In this document: positions 40,969 to 49,900 of the stretch, piece after piece
Position numbering within the stretch: position 1 is the stretch's first letter
Layout of the letters: every line of letters begins with the position of its first letter
Origin: UBA12478 sp964513275
GTDB lineage: Bacteria; Patescibacteriota; Patescibacteriia; UBA9934; GWF2-40-263
Assembly (NCBI GenBank): GCA_964513275.1
Contig: CAZELN010000002.1
Span: forward strand, 1-52,617
Direction of reading: 5' to 3'
Length of the DNA stretch: 52,617 nt
Translations under genes and position numbers: made by a program
Notes under the pieces: generated by a model
What the model was told of the DNA's origin: nothing
The model's database searches: none
The model's input: only the letters and a program-made list of their open reading frames with translations

Positions 40969-40997
40969 ATTTAATCAAGATTTCCTCGACCTGTCAA
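40969..40997 (-). promoter_or_regulatory. Promoter of the structured RNA
   Basis: On the minus strand a perfect TTGACA (40997-40992), a 17-base spacer and TTAAAT (40974-40969) predict a start at about 40962. That is exactly the first base of the 13-bp pseudoknot stem. Confidence 0.65.
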
Positions 40998-41020
40998 TGA
41001 CAAGACTGTGAACAACTCTC

Positions 41021-41488
41021 CTAAGATGACAATTGTCTTAACACTTCGAGCGGATATCGCGCGCCAGAGAAGTAGCTCTTAAATCGCGCGGTGGTGGTTT
41101 GGGATCGATGCTCGCTGACACGCGCCATGATTTCTTCCTGTGTCAGCCAGAGTGTTTCGACGACCTCGGTCGCGGTGATCGGTTGTTGAACTTCATTGAC
41201 GAGTTCGCATCGAAAGAGAAAAGCAATCGTGGTATTTCCGCTCTCATTTCGGACAATGTGGTGGACGCCGACGAGCTCCACGGGACGGACATGATATCCC
41301 GTCTCCTCCAACACCTCGCGCACGACGGCATCGGTTGCATGTTCTCTTTGTTCAACGTGTCCTGCTGGTTGGTTGATTACCGGATCGTGGTCTGCTGGGA
41401 GCTCTGCCGGACGTTCACGGACGACTAAGAGCTTTCCATCGCGTTCTACAAATCCAGCCACAATCACGCGCGCTGTGTGTCTCTCCAT
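41021..41488 (-). CDS. Nudix hydrolase
   Basis: This 155-residue protein carries a complete Nudix box, GHVEQREHATDAVVREVLEE followed by TGYHV, near residues 43-67. It keeps the G-x5-E-x7-R-E-x2-E-E-x-G pattern that binds the metal and cleaves nucleoside diphosphate derivatives. Substrate is unknown; candidates are oxidised or non-canonical nucleotides and sugar nucleotides. It is the last gene of the minus-strand operon, and the structured RNA follows with its own promoter. Confidence 0.9.
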   Translation of the reverse strand: MERHTARVIVAGFVERDGKLLVVRERPAELPADHDPVINQPAGHVEQREHATDAVVREVLEETGYHVRPVELVGVHHIVRNESGNTTIAFLFRCELVNEVQQPITATEVVETLWLTQEEIMARVSEHRSQTTTARFKSYFSGARYPLEVLRQLSS

Positions 41489-41489
41489 A

Positions 41490-43025
41490 CTATTCGCTCT
41501 TCAATTCAACAAGCAGCATGTTTTTGATGATTCCAGGATCCGCCGTGCCTTCTGATGCTTTCATTACCATCCCAATAAGGTATTTCAGAAGTTGTTCTTC
41601 ACCCGCTTGGTAGCGCGCGACTTCCGCCGGGTAGCTCTCAATCGTTTGTGTGACGAGCCGAGCCAGCTCGCCTTCATCATCCATGCGTCCAAGACGTTTA
41701 TCTTCCATGATATGGCTTGGGTCGTTGCCGTCGTCCAGCATCGCGTTTAAGACCGTCAGACCGGCCGTGTTGTTCAATTTACGTGTGGCGAGGAGGGTAA
41801 TGAACTCGGCAAAATTTTCGGCAGAGATTTTGAGGGTGCGGATGTCAATGCCTCGTTCGACCATGAGGCCTCCAAGTTTTGAGAGCAGCCACCCAGAAAC
41901 GAGCCGACCGAGCTTTCCTTTTTCCCGGTTGAGAACTATTTCTTCCGTTTCCTGGAGCTCAGGCAGCGCGAGGAGCCATGCGTGGAGCTCCGAGAATACG
42001 TGTTCGACGAAATCTGCAAGCTTCGGGTCATCACAAATCTGCCGCGCATCCGAGGGCTTGAGTCCGTACTCATTCACAAACCGCGCACGGCGAGCCGTAG
42101 GAAGTTCGGGGAGTTGTAACCGCATCGTTTCCGCGAGCTCCTTAAGCTCCAGTGGTGGGATATCTGGTTCAGGGAAATAACGATAATCCGCTGCCTCTTC
42201 TTTAGAGCGCTGTTCTTCCGTCCGGCTTTGCGTATCATTCCATCCACGAGTGGTCGAAATCATCGGCAGTGTCCCAGCCTCCCACAGTTTGGTCTGGCGA
42301 CGGATCTCATACTCGAGCGCTTTCTCGACATGTTTAAATGAATTGAGGTTCTTTACTTCCGTTTTTGGATTGAATCGTGCTCCCACAATGCCACCTTGTT
42401 CGTCGATCGGACGCAACGAGATGTTGGCATCGCAGCGCAAATGACCCTTTTCCATGTCCGCATCCGAGATTCCGAGGTAGCGAGCGATCAGTCTGAGCTC
42501 TTGCAAGAAAATTTTTGCCTCCAGCGGAGAGCGGAAATCTGGCTCGGTCACGATTTCAATAAGAGGAGTTCCACCACGATTAAAATCTACATAGGTTGCC
42601 GCACTGCCTGAGTGAAGATTTTTTGCGGCGTCTTCCTCCAAGTGGGCGCGCGTGATGCCGATCCGCGCCGCCGTTCGGTTCGTACCGTTCGCTGGGATCT
42701 CAATATTCAAATACCCATTCACGGCGATCGGGAGATCGTATTGTGAAATTTGGTAGGCCTTGGGAAGGTCAGGATAAAAATAATTTTTGCGGTCGAATTT
42801 TGAATATGCCGCAATTTCACAATTGAGAGCGAGCCCCACGAGCACGCCATAGCGCACCGCCGTTTCGTTTACGACTGGAAGCACGCCCGGATGTCCAAGA
42901 CAGATGGGACACACATGCTCATTTGGAGCCACGGCCGAGTCATGTGTCGGGCACCCGCAGAACATTTTCGTTTTGGTTTTGAGCTGGACGTGGATTTCAA
43001 GTCCAATAACCGGTTCGTAGATCAT
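41490..43025 (-). CDS. gatB: Asp-tRNA(Asn)/Glu-tRNA(Gln) amidotransferase subunit B
   Basis: GatB is the kinase/transfer subunit that, with GatA and GatC, converts mischarged Glu-tRNA(Gln) or Asp-tRNA(Asn). The start VIGLEIHVQLKTKTKMFC and the zinc site CGCPTH with CPICLGHPGV are diagnostic. The substrate channel phrase YFYPDLPKAYQISQYD is present, and C-terminal helical and YqeY-like tail domains run to residue 511. gatA and gatC are not in this window. It lies two bases upstream of the Nudix gene. Confidence 0.95.
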   Translation of the reverse strand: MIYEPVIGLEIHVQLKTKTKMFCGCPTHDSAVAPNEHVCPICLGHPGVLPVVNETAVRYGVLVGLALNCEIAAYSKFDRKNYFYPDLPKAYQISQYDLPIAVNGYLNIEIPANGTNRTAARIGITRAHLEEDAAKNLHSGSAATYVDFNRGGTPLIEIVTEPDFRSPLEAKIFLQELRLIARYLGISDADMEKGHLRCDANISLRPIDEQGGIVGARFNPKTEVKNLNSFKHVEKALEYEIRRQTKLWEAGTLPMISTTRGWNDTQSRTEEQRSKEEAADYRYFPEPDIPPLELKELAETMRLQLPELPTARRARFVNEYGLKPSDARQICDDPKLADFVEHVFSELHAWLLALPELQETEEIVLNREKGKLGRLVSGWLLSKLGGLMVERGIDIRTLKISAENFAEFITLLATRKLNNTAGLTVLNAMLDDGNDPSHIMEDKRLGRMDDEGELARLVTQTIESYPAEVARYQAGEEQLLKYLIGMVMKASEGTADPGIIKNMLLVELKSE

Positions 43026-43059
43026 ACATTGCAGAGCTTACGTGACTATTCCAGCGTTT

Positions 43060-43782
43060 TCAAGACGGTACAGAGGGTTCTTTCAAGGCCAGATACAGAA
43101 GCGTTGAATACACCACATAGAGCGGAATGACGAATACGTCCGTGGCGGTTTGAATGAGGTTTTGCCACAGTGGCGGATCTTGACTGAAGAGAATCGTCGC
43201 ATCCAGCCCCAAGATACCAGCGACTCCATAGAGGAGAAGCCCCAGGGTGAATGCGTAGCACAGCACGATGATCACGGGACCGCCAATCAGTCTCCAAAGT
43301 ACGGCAAAAAATCGACCCTGGACAAGCGAGCGACTGTGGGTAAGTGCTTCGATCGGACGACGGTCATCCACGCCTGCGCTGATTTGTGCAAGCGCATACC
43401 ATCCCCAAAAGAGTATTCCTGGAATGATCAGCAGTAATAACCCACCAAAAAAAATCACGACTTGGAAAAACGCGACGATGAGCACAGGCTGGATGCGTCG
43501 CAGAGCTTCTGAGGATATAACGCTTGCTTCCACTGGTTTATGTTCATTGAGAGCCACGGTGGTGCGCATAATGCACACCGTCAACCAGAGGAAAATAAAA
43601 ATTTGTGCAAGAAAAAACACACCGACAAGGAAGGGGGTGAATAGATTGTCTTCTATGAGCGGCGTGAGGAGCAGTGGGACGGTGGGAATCACAAGCCAGG
43701 CCGCGTATCCGACAAATAACCAGAGATGTTTGCGGTAGAGGAGGAAAGAGGCTCGCAAAAGGTCGCGCGGGGTTGGAAGCAT
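43060..43782 (-). CDS. Polytopic membrane protein, paralogue A
   Basis: This 240-residue protein has about six membrane helices and an interior amphipathic segment. The phrase LVQGRFFAVLWRLIGGP recurs in the upstream gene as LIEGRFWAVLIRLAVPK, and the Pro-rich RRPIEALTHSRSL recurs as GIPAKQALATSRQL, so the two are paralogues. The fold resembles YciC/DUF975-type glycerophosphoryl-diester or bacteriocin-related membrane proteins, without firm assignment. It ends 34 bases before gatB. Confidence 0.7.
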   Translation of the reverse strand: MLPTPRDLLRASFLLYRKHLWLFVGYAAWLVIPTVPLLLTPLIEDNLFTPFLVGVFFLAQIFIFLWLTVCIMRTTVALNEHKPVEASVISSEALRRIQPVLIVAFFQVVIFFGGLLLLIIPGILFWGWYALAQISAGVDDRRPIEALTHSRSLVQGRFFAVLWRLIGGPVIIVLCYAFTLGLLLYGVAGILGLDATILFSQDPPLWQNLIQTATDVFVIPLYVVYSTLLYLALKEPSVPS

Positions 43783-43784
43783 AT

Positions 43785-44657
43785 CTAACTTCGCAACGAT
43801 CGCAACAGAAGGACATCCGAGATGACAATGAGCGGATTGATAAGCGCGGCGATGAGAATCGGGACGATGGTTTGAGTCAGAGTGACGATCCGGAGTTGGA
43901 TATCGATGTTGAGTCCGGCGGTAAAATCAATCAGAATGCCGACGAGATAAGCAACGAGGGACATCGCAAAAACGCCGAAGATAATGAAGACAAGTTTTGG
44001 CACCGCAAGACGAATGAGCACGGCCCAGAATCGTCCCTCTATGAGTTGGCGACTGGTTGCTAATGCTTGCTTGGCAGGGATCCCCTCAATCATGGTGAGA
44101 TAAGGCGCCATGAAGTAGTACACAACCCATTTCACACTCAAAAAGAGAGAAAGAAAAATTCCTGCCACCAATAGCAAGTTGGCAAGAATGATGACAAAAG
44201 AAAGATTGGTAAAGATTCCTAACGTGGCAAATATGGCGGCGGGGGCGAATCCGATCACAATGGCCAGCAGTACCATGAGCATCACCATGATAGAGGTGAG
44301 AAGTGTGGGGAAAAATATGGGTTTGACTTCACCCAATGCCTTGCGTGGATCAACTATTTTACGCGTCGTGTGAGCGTGAATGGCTTTGGTTAGGGCAAGA
44401 TAAATCCAGAAGCTTAATAAGGGGGCGAAAACAAAACTTGTGAGAGAAAACAGTAGAACACCCGAGGTTTCCAGGAGGGTGAGGTCAGCTCCAAGTTGGA
44501 GTTTTGACGCGGACGGATAAAACGCGAGCGCTAGGGCAAACAAAATGGCGGAAAGAACCATCCATCCGGAGACGCTGAGAAATTCCGACATGCGCGAACG
44601 GAAGATCTCCCACGACTGGTCAATGAGTTCTCCAACAGAAAGGAGCGGTTTTGGCAT
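43785..44657 (-). CDS. Polytopic membrane protein, paralogue B
   Basis: This 290-residue protein has about six membrane helices and begins with an amphipathic segment (LLSVGELIDQSWEIFRSRM), the start type seen in YciC-like proteins. Shared motifs with the next gene downstream show duplication. Two bases separate the pair. The long loop near residues 85-110 is basic and probably cytoplasmic. Function is unknown; a role in membrane insertion, export or lipid handling is possible. Confidence 0.7.
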   Translation of the reverse strand: MPKPLLSVGELIDQSWEIFRSRMSEFLSVSGWMVLSAILFALALAFYPSASKLQLGADLTLLETSGVLLFSLTSFVFAPLLSFWIYLALTKAIHAHTTRKIVDPRKALGEVKPIFFPTLLTSIMVMLMVLLAIVIGFAPAAIFATLGIFTNLSFVIILANLLLVAGIFLSLFLSVKWVVYYFMAPYLTMIEGIPAKQALATSRQLIEGRFWAVLIRLAVPKLVFIIFGVFAMSLVAYLVGILIDFTAGLNIDIQLRIVTLTQTIVPILIAALINPLIVISDVLLLRSLRS

Positions 44658-44667
44658 ATTCGCTGTG

Positions 44668-45384
44668 TTAACACGTAGTCAAAATGTGATTGATAAGTTC
44701 AGTGGCTCGGCGACGGCTCTCATCCAATGTCCCGCTTGTATCTAGTTCAAAGACTGTCGACCCTCGTTGTTCAAACAGCTCGCGGAACCAGGGAGCAGCG
44801 AATCGTTCCTCCTGTTGTTTCAAAAACTCCAGATCAGCGAAGACGCCTTTATTCTCGTCGGCGCGACTCGCAATTCGTTCAAAGGCCACGGTGGCGGGAA
44901 GTTTGGTCAGGACGAGCGCGTTGGGGGCATGTTCAAGTGCAAGTTTGTTGCCTGGGAGAGAAAGGATCGTCTCAAGTGAGACAGCATTTGGCATCACGGG
45001 CTGGTAAACAATCGAGCTTGAAACCCCGCGGTCTTGAATGACGGTTTTTCCTGCCGCAAGCGCAGGGAGGATCAGACGTCGGTAATTGATCTCTCGATCA
45101 AGCGCGAACGCATGCGCGAGCTCCTCACCCCCATAAGGGTTGTCTGTTCGTGACAGCTCATAGCGGATGGCAGCACCCACCCAACTGCGTGTCGGCTCAT
45201 ACGTGAAGTAGACGTCGTAGTCAGGGATGTCCTCAAAGCGAGGAGGCGCAGACTCCTTCCAGTCATGCAGTCGGAAAATACGATGGCTGCACTCAACCGC
45301 CCAATCCGTGACGGCTTGCAGGACGGTCGATTTTCCAGAACCCGTGAGTCCATCGACAATGATGAATCTTCCTTTTGTCTGCAT
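44668..45384 (-). CDS. tmk: Thymidylate-kinase-like dNMP kinase
   Basis: This enzyme would phosphorylate dTMP or another dNMP. The P-loop VDGLTGSGKST is at about residues 9-19, and the family motif DRGVSSSIVYQ is near 117-127 (DRx motif contacting the substrate phosphate). A helical lid with basic residues, FERIASRADENKG, follows. The length of 238 is slightly above the usual 205-215. An insert at about 35-60 (HDWKESAPPRFEDIPDYD) is not typical. It is divergent from the ThyA-like gene with 129 bases between. Confidence 0.8.
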   Translation of the reverse strand: MQTKGRFIIVDGLTGSGKSTVLQAVTDWAVECSHRIFRLHDWKESAPPRFEDIPDYDVYFTYEPTRSWVGAAIRYELSRTDNPYGGEELAHAFALDREINYRRLILPALAAGKTVIQDRGVSSSIVYQPVMPNAVSLETILSLPGNKLALEHAPNALVLTKLPATVAFERIASRADENKGVFADLEFLKQQEERFAAPWFRELFEQRGSTVFELDTSGTLDESRRRATELINHILTTC

Positions 45385-45409
45385 AGTTCGACAGGCTCAC
45401 TACAGGTAA

Positions 45410-45418
45410 ATTATATCA
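45410..45418 (-). promoter_or_regulatory. Extended -10 promoter of the tmk-gatB operon
   Basis: On the minus strand TGA precedes a perfect TATAAT (45415-45410), 25 bases before the kinase start codon. No good -35 box is present, as is common with extended -10 promoters. Confidence 0.55.
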
Positions 45419-45513
45419 AACCTTGTCCACAGAGAGAATAAGAACAAGGCTATTTTAGCGAAAAATGGGAGCGATGGAAACACGCGGTCTGCTCTGTTAC
45501 AGTGGAGGGTGCT

Positions 45514-46353
45514 ATGACACCATTTGACGTCCAATACAAAGAAGCGATCCGTCAGATTCTGGACGAAGGGATTGATATTCCTAACCCATGGTCTGGCAGG
45601 ATTACACGCATGATTCCTGGACTCACGCTTCGTGTAGATGTTGGCGAAAGTTTTCCCTTACTTACGTTGCGCAAAATTCCATTGAAGTTGTTTATTGCTG
45701 AACAGATCTGGTACCTCATGGGAGAAAATAATCCAACCTGGTTGCAGCAGTTTACAAGAATCTGGGATGATTTTTTGGAGGAAGATGGAACCGTTCAAGC
45801 GGCATACGGATATCGATGGCGGCATCATTTTGGTCGTGACCAGATGGAGAGCCTGGTAAATCATCTCACAGAAAATCCTGCCTCACGGCACGCGGTCATC
45901 ATCACTTGGGATCCTGCTAGTGACGGACTTGGAGTGGACTCGAAGAAAAATCTGCCATGTCCCTATACGTTTACGGTCAACATCGCTGGTGGGAGATTGC
46001 ATTTGCACAACATCATCCGTTCAAACGACATGATGCTTGGTTGCCCGCATGACGCGGCGGGATTTGCGCTTCTGCAGTGCATTCTTGCGGAGCGTTTGAG
46101 AGTGAAGCCTGGGATCTACACGCACTCGATCAGCAATGCGCACATTTACGATAACCATTTCGAAGCCGCGCACGAGCTTATAGATCGTGAGCATATCCAT
46201 GCCCCCATTGCGTTGCAGGTTCCCATTGGAAGTTATGGCCGGGCGGTGGAAGGGGATAGTCAGCTTGTAGAAGAGCTGTTTGCTTCACTCAATTCTCAGT
46301 ACCAACCTCTTGAACCGATTAAAGGCATGAAGATCACCGTAAACGTGTACTAG
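45514..46353 (+). CDS. thyA: Thymidylate synthase family enzyme with Asn-to-Asp substitution
   Basis: Thymidylate synthases methylate dUMP with methylene-tetrahydrofolate. Conserved here are Glu63 in AEQIWYLMG, the catalytic Cys149 in NLPCPYTF, Arg169 and Asp172 in IIRSNDMMLG, and His210 and Tyr212 in NAHIYDNH. The usual PFN, whose Asn (177 in E. coli) holds the uracil ring, reads PHD here with Asp180 (codon GAC, 46051-46053). In this family Asp at that place is known from dCMP hydroxymethylases and from engineered dCMP-methylating mutants. The length is 279. The ATG at 45514 has a GGAGG Shine-Dalgarno. The enzyme may use dCMP or may be a divergent true ThyA. Confidence 0.8.
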   Translation: MTPFDVQYKEAIRQILDEGIDIPNPWSGRITRMIPGLTLRVDVGESFPLLTLRKIPLKLFIAEQIWYLMGENNPTWLQQFTRIWDDFLEEDGTVQAAYGYRWRHHFGRDQMESLVNHLTENPASRHAVIITWDPASDGLGVDSKKNLPCPYTFTVNIAGGRLHLHNIIRSNDMMLGCPHDAAGFALLQCILAERLRVKPGIYTHSISNAHIYDNHFEAAHELIDREHIHAPIALQVPIGSYGRAVEGDSQLVEELFASLNSQYQPLEPIKGMKITVNVY

Positions 46354-46356
46354 CCT

Positions 46357-46854
46357 ATGAATGTCTGGCTTATTGCGGCGATGTCCGCGGACGGAAAAAT
46401 TGCGCAAGCAGAAGGTCAGTCTTCGCTTGATTGGACAAGTAAGGAGGACACACGTTTTTTTATCGACAAAACAAAAGAGGCTGGCGTTGTGATCATGGGA
46501 CGCAAGACGTTTGATACGATCGGAAAACCTTTGAAAGGGAGGAAGATTATCGTGATGTCGCGAGAGTCGAGAGCGTCAAATATGGAAGGTGTCGAGTACA
46601 CGAACCTTTCTCCCCGCGCACTCCTCGACCAGCTTGCCACACAAGACGTGACGACTGTTGTCATCGCCGGCGGTTCCTCGATTTACAGTCAGTTTTTGCA
46701 AGATGGACTCGTGACTGATCTGTATCTCACCATCGAGCCGTATCTGTTTGGTTCGGGCGTTCCGCTTGCCTCAGGATTCGAGCGCATCGATATGAAGCTT
46801 GTGAGCGCGGCTCCACTCAACAACCAAGCCGTCCTTTTCCACTACAAAATTTAA
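46357..46854 (+). CDS. folA: Dihydrofolate reductase family protein
   Basis: DHFR regenerates tetrahydrofolate used up by thymidylate synthase, whose gene ends three bases upstream. This 165-residue protein has an N-terminal strand MNVWLIAAMSADGKI, an acidic catalytic position in WTSKEDTRFF, the cofactor-binding VVIMGRKTFDTIG and GRKIIVMSR, and VVIAGGSSIYSQFL. RibD C-terminal reductases share this fold, so substrate is not certain, but the pairing with the ThyA-like enzyme favours DHFR. Confidence 0.85.
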   Translation: MNVWLIAAMSADGKIAQAEGQSSLDWTSKEDTRFFIDKTKEAGVVIMGRKTFDTIGKPLKGRKIIVMSRESRASNMEGVEYTNLSPRALLDQLATQDVTTVVIAGGSSIYSQFLQDGLVTDLYLTIEPYLFGSGVPLASGFERIDMKLVSAAPLNNQAVLFHYKI

Positions 46855-46909
46855 CTGGGGTCAGGTCTTGAGTCTGCACTTTTAGTTCAGACTCAAGACC
46901 TGACCCCAG
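46855..46909. repeat. Solo REPIN-like palindrome of the RAYT family
   Basis: Perfect 22-bp arms (46855-46876 and 46888-46909) surround an 11-base loop. The arms equal the terminal repeats of the transposase element at 14008-14924, 32 kb away. It begins on the base after the DHFR stop codon and lies between two convergent genes, where it could also work as a terminator. Confidence 0.92.
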
Positions 46910-46918
46910 CTTTATTAA

Positions 46919-49900
46919 TCAAGTCTTTGGAAATAATTTCCTGATTTGTCTTTGTACTTCCAGACCTTGAGCTACTGTTTCTGACTTCAATTTTTCGAAT
47001 TCAGGTGTATTTTGCAGGCCTTGTTCGATCATTTCTGCCATCAACTGCCCCATTCGTTGAGCGTCAGTAACATTTTTTGTAAATTGTCGATAATCGTTTT
47101 CAGGGGACTGTATTGGGAAACCTGTACGACTCTCAGTTGGATTTGGTTCTGGATAACGTCCTAGATGCGATGTTTCGATCTTTGTTCCGTCCATATGTGC
47201 TCGGGATGCTCCTTCAAAGAAATGACGTTCAACTTTTTCGTTTGTGAGTCCAAAGTCGTGAAGGGCGTCCTCGATCTCACGTGGTTTTGGCGTATAGGCT
47301 GGAAGGAAGGCATCTTTGACCGCTCCCGTTTCCTTATCGTAGACGAATCTAACTCTTCCAGCCTCGCCTTTGAACATTTTTAGTGGCTTAGACGATCCAG
47401 GTTCTTCTGGTTCTGGTGCAACAGATTCTGGAGGGATCCTGGTTCCTACGGTGGCCGTGTCTCTCGTTTGAGTCAACGCAACCGCTTTTTTCACAACAGG
47501 ATGTTCAGCAGATAATTTTTGGCCATCTGGACTCTCAAGAATTATTTTTAATTGTTCACGAATGAATCTAGCTTCCGTTGTTTCTCCATGCCCTTGCGCC
47601 TCGAGTTCTCTGATTGCCTCGGTTATGATGAGAATAGTGCCTCCTAGCTCTCGTCCTTTTTCGAACTCAGCGGCAACGTCCGTACGGATCGTATCCTTCC
47701 AGTTTTGTGCTAAGAGTTCCTCTGCTTTTGTTCCAATAACCGGTTTTGCATCTGCGACGAGTCTCGCAAAATCCAGTGAGGGTTTTCCAGCGGCATCATA
47801 CGTAAACGTCACTCTTCCAATGCCGGTTACTTGTACATTTGTGATTCGATCCGCATCGGAAACAGATTCGACTTCTCCACCAGATCCCGCGGTTGCGTAT
47901 GGTTGGAGAGCTGTTTCGTTAAAAATCGTGTTGCCATATCTTTGTGCCTCTTGGATGTCACGGGAGAGTTGAGTCCTCAACAAATCAGCCTCCTCAGTGC
48001 CTCCTTTTCCTGTTTCTTCAAGTTTTTCAAGAATGGTTTTTGCTTCAACTAAACGTGTGGCAATTTCCTGCGCCTCGCGTGTGAATGTTTTCGCGACACG
48101 TGTTTCCATTTCTGGTGTTGCATATATTCCCTCAAGATTCCTGGTTTGGTCGTCTGTTAAGCGATCGAGATGAAAATCCAAACTCTGAAGCCTTCCGTCT
48201 GATACGATGATTTCCATTTTTCCACCAACGAGTTCATGGGGAACATCGGGAGTTGCCACGAACGACTCTAGGGATCCAACTCTTGCGTCCGCGACGGATC
48301 CACCAGGTTCAGCAATCGTCATGCTCGGAGCGGAACCGGATTCATACGTAAACCCAGCCGCCCGCGCTTCCTGCAAGGTGAGGTATTTGTCGGTTTGCGT
48401 ATCAAAAATTTTGATTTCAACTTCACCGTTTGGTTGTTCCACGCCAAACACTGATAGCCGACCAATGGCTTGTGTTGTCAGGCGTGTGTCGCCACCTGCG
48501 CGGACAATACCTGCTTCACGCGCGGCTTGCAGTGCTTTGTCGTCGTCAACGCCTTGGCGATGGAAAATGCGCAAGAATCCATCTCCCTTGCGTACGGTTG
48601 TACGCTCAAGCGTTTCCGTGTCCGGCGGAGCTTCTGGAACAGGCACTGGGGGAGGCACTTCAATGCTTGGAGCAGGTCTGGTGGCATCTGGCTGCGTGTC
48701 CGCATCTACCCCTGTGGTTGTATCAGCTGGACCACGCGAGGTATCGGTGTCGACATCCGTGTCTTCGTCCAGATCCACTCCAGATTCTGGGGCGCCTCCT
48801 GTGTCAGTATCTGGAGCGATTGTGCCAGGAACAGGAGCGGTTGGAGTCGTTGGTGACAACTCCATGTCCGTTGTTTTTCCCGTCGCCCAGGAAAATTCAC
48901 TCCCTAAACGCGCCCACGGCATCTTGATATTTTCCCAGGCTGCAGTCGTGGTGCCCTTGTCTTCAAAGGCTTTCAAGCTTGTTTCGATCACACTACTAAA
49001 GCTTCGGCCTTCGCTTGTCCACTCCGCAATCGCAAGATCCGTAAATCCGGCTGCGCGCAAGACATTGGTGGCGCCTTTGACAAAGTTCATGCCTTTTCCC
49101 GTCCAGGTTTCCGCCTTGCCGCCAATGAGGTTATAAGCGGTTTCTGTAAATCCTCGATAGGTCATCTCCCTGAAGTACTGCGCTCTTCGCTCCGGACTCT
49201 TCATGACTTCTTGGTGACGTTCACCAATCGCAACGGTGCCATAGGCAACACCTCGCATCGCTGAGAGTCCAGTGACCATGAGCGCGGAGTTGAGACCCTC
49301 TTTGAGTACTTGCGTATTTTTGATGCGTGTTTCGATGGCTTGGTCAAGAAGTTTGGCGATGGCCTCGCTTTGCTCTCTTCGTGCGGTTTCCGCTGCTGTT
49401 TTATAGCTCTCAACAGAGGCTTGAAGTTTTGAGAGAAGTTCCGTCTTCTTTTCTTTTGAAAGAAATTTTGATTCATTGATAGCCTGTTCCAGTCGCGCTT
49501 TTCGTTGGTCGACCGCGGCTGGGTGCTCCATGGTGGATTCCGTTTCCTTTACTGCGAATGAGGCCTTCAGGCGCTCGCGTTCAGCGGGGTTGGTCCAATA
49601 CTTCTGATAAATCCACGAAGGTAAATCAACGATAATCTTCGTGCCCGTATAACTTGCGGCCACACTCAAGAATCCAGTGGCGGCATTCTTTGCGACATCA
49701 CCCCATGAAGCTTTGTATTTTTTTTCATCTTGCGGCTGGGTCTCTCCACGGAACTTGGAAGCGAATCGCTCAAACGCGCCAGTGAAGCTTGCTTTGATCG
49801 ATTCCCACTTGCTTTTTCCAGGAGCTGGCGGCGGAGGTGGGGTGTCGGCGGCAGCCGGCGGAGGTTCTGGTGTTTCAGGAGGAGGTTCTGATGGAGGTGG

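Noticed and set aside
45387..45407. Remnant of a dispersed repeat (TTCGACAGGCTCAC)
   Set aside because: It resembles a common intergenic repeat core, but only one short arm is present and no second copy was seen.
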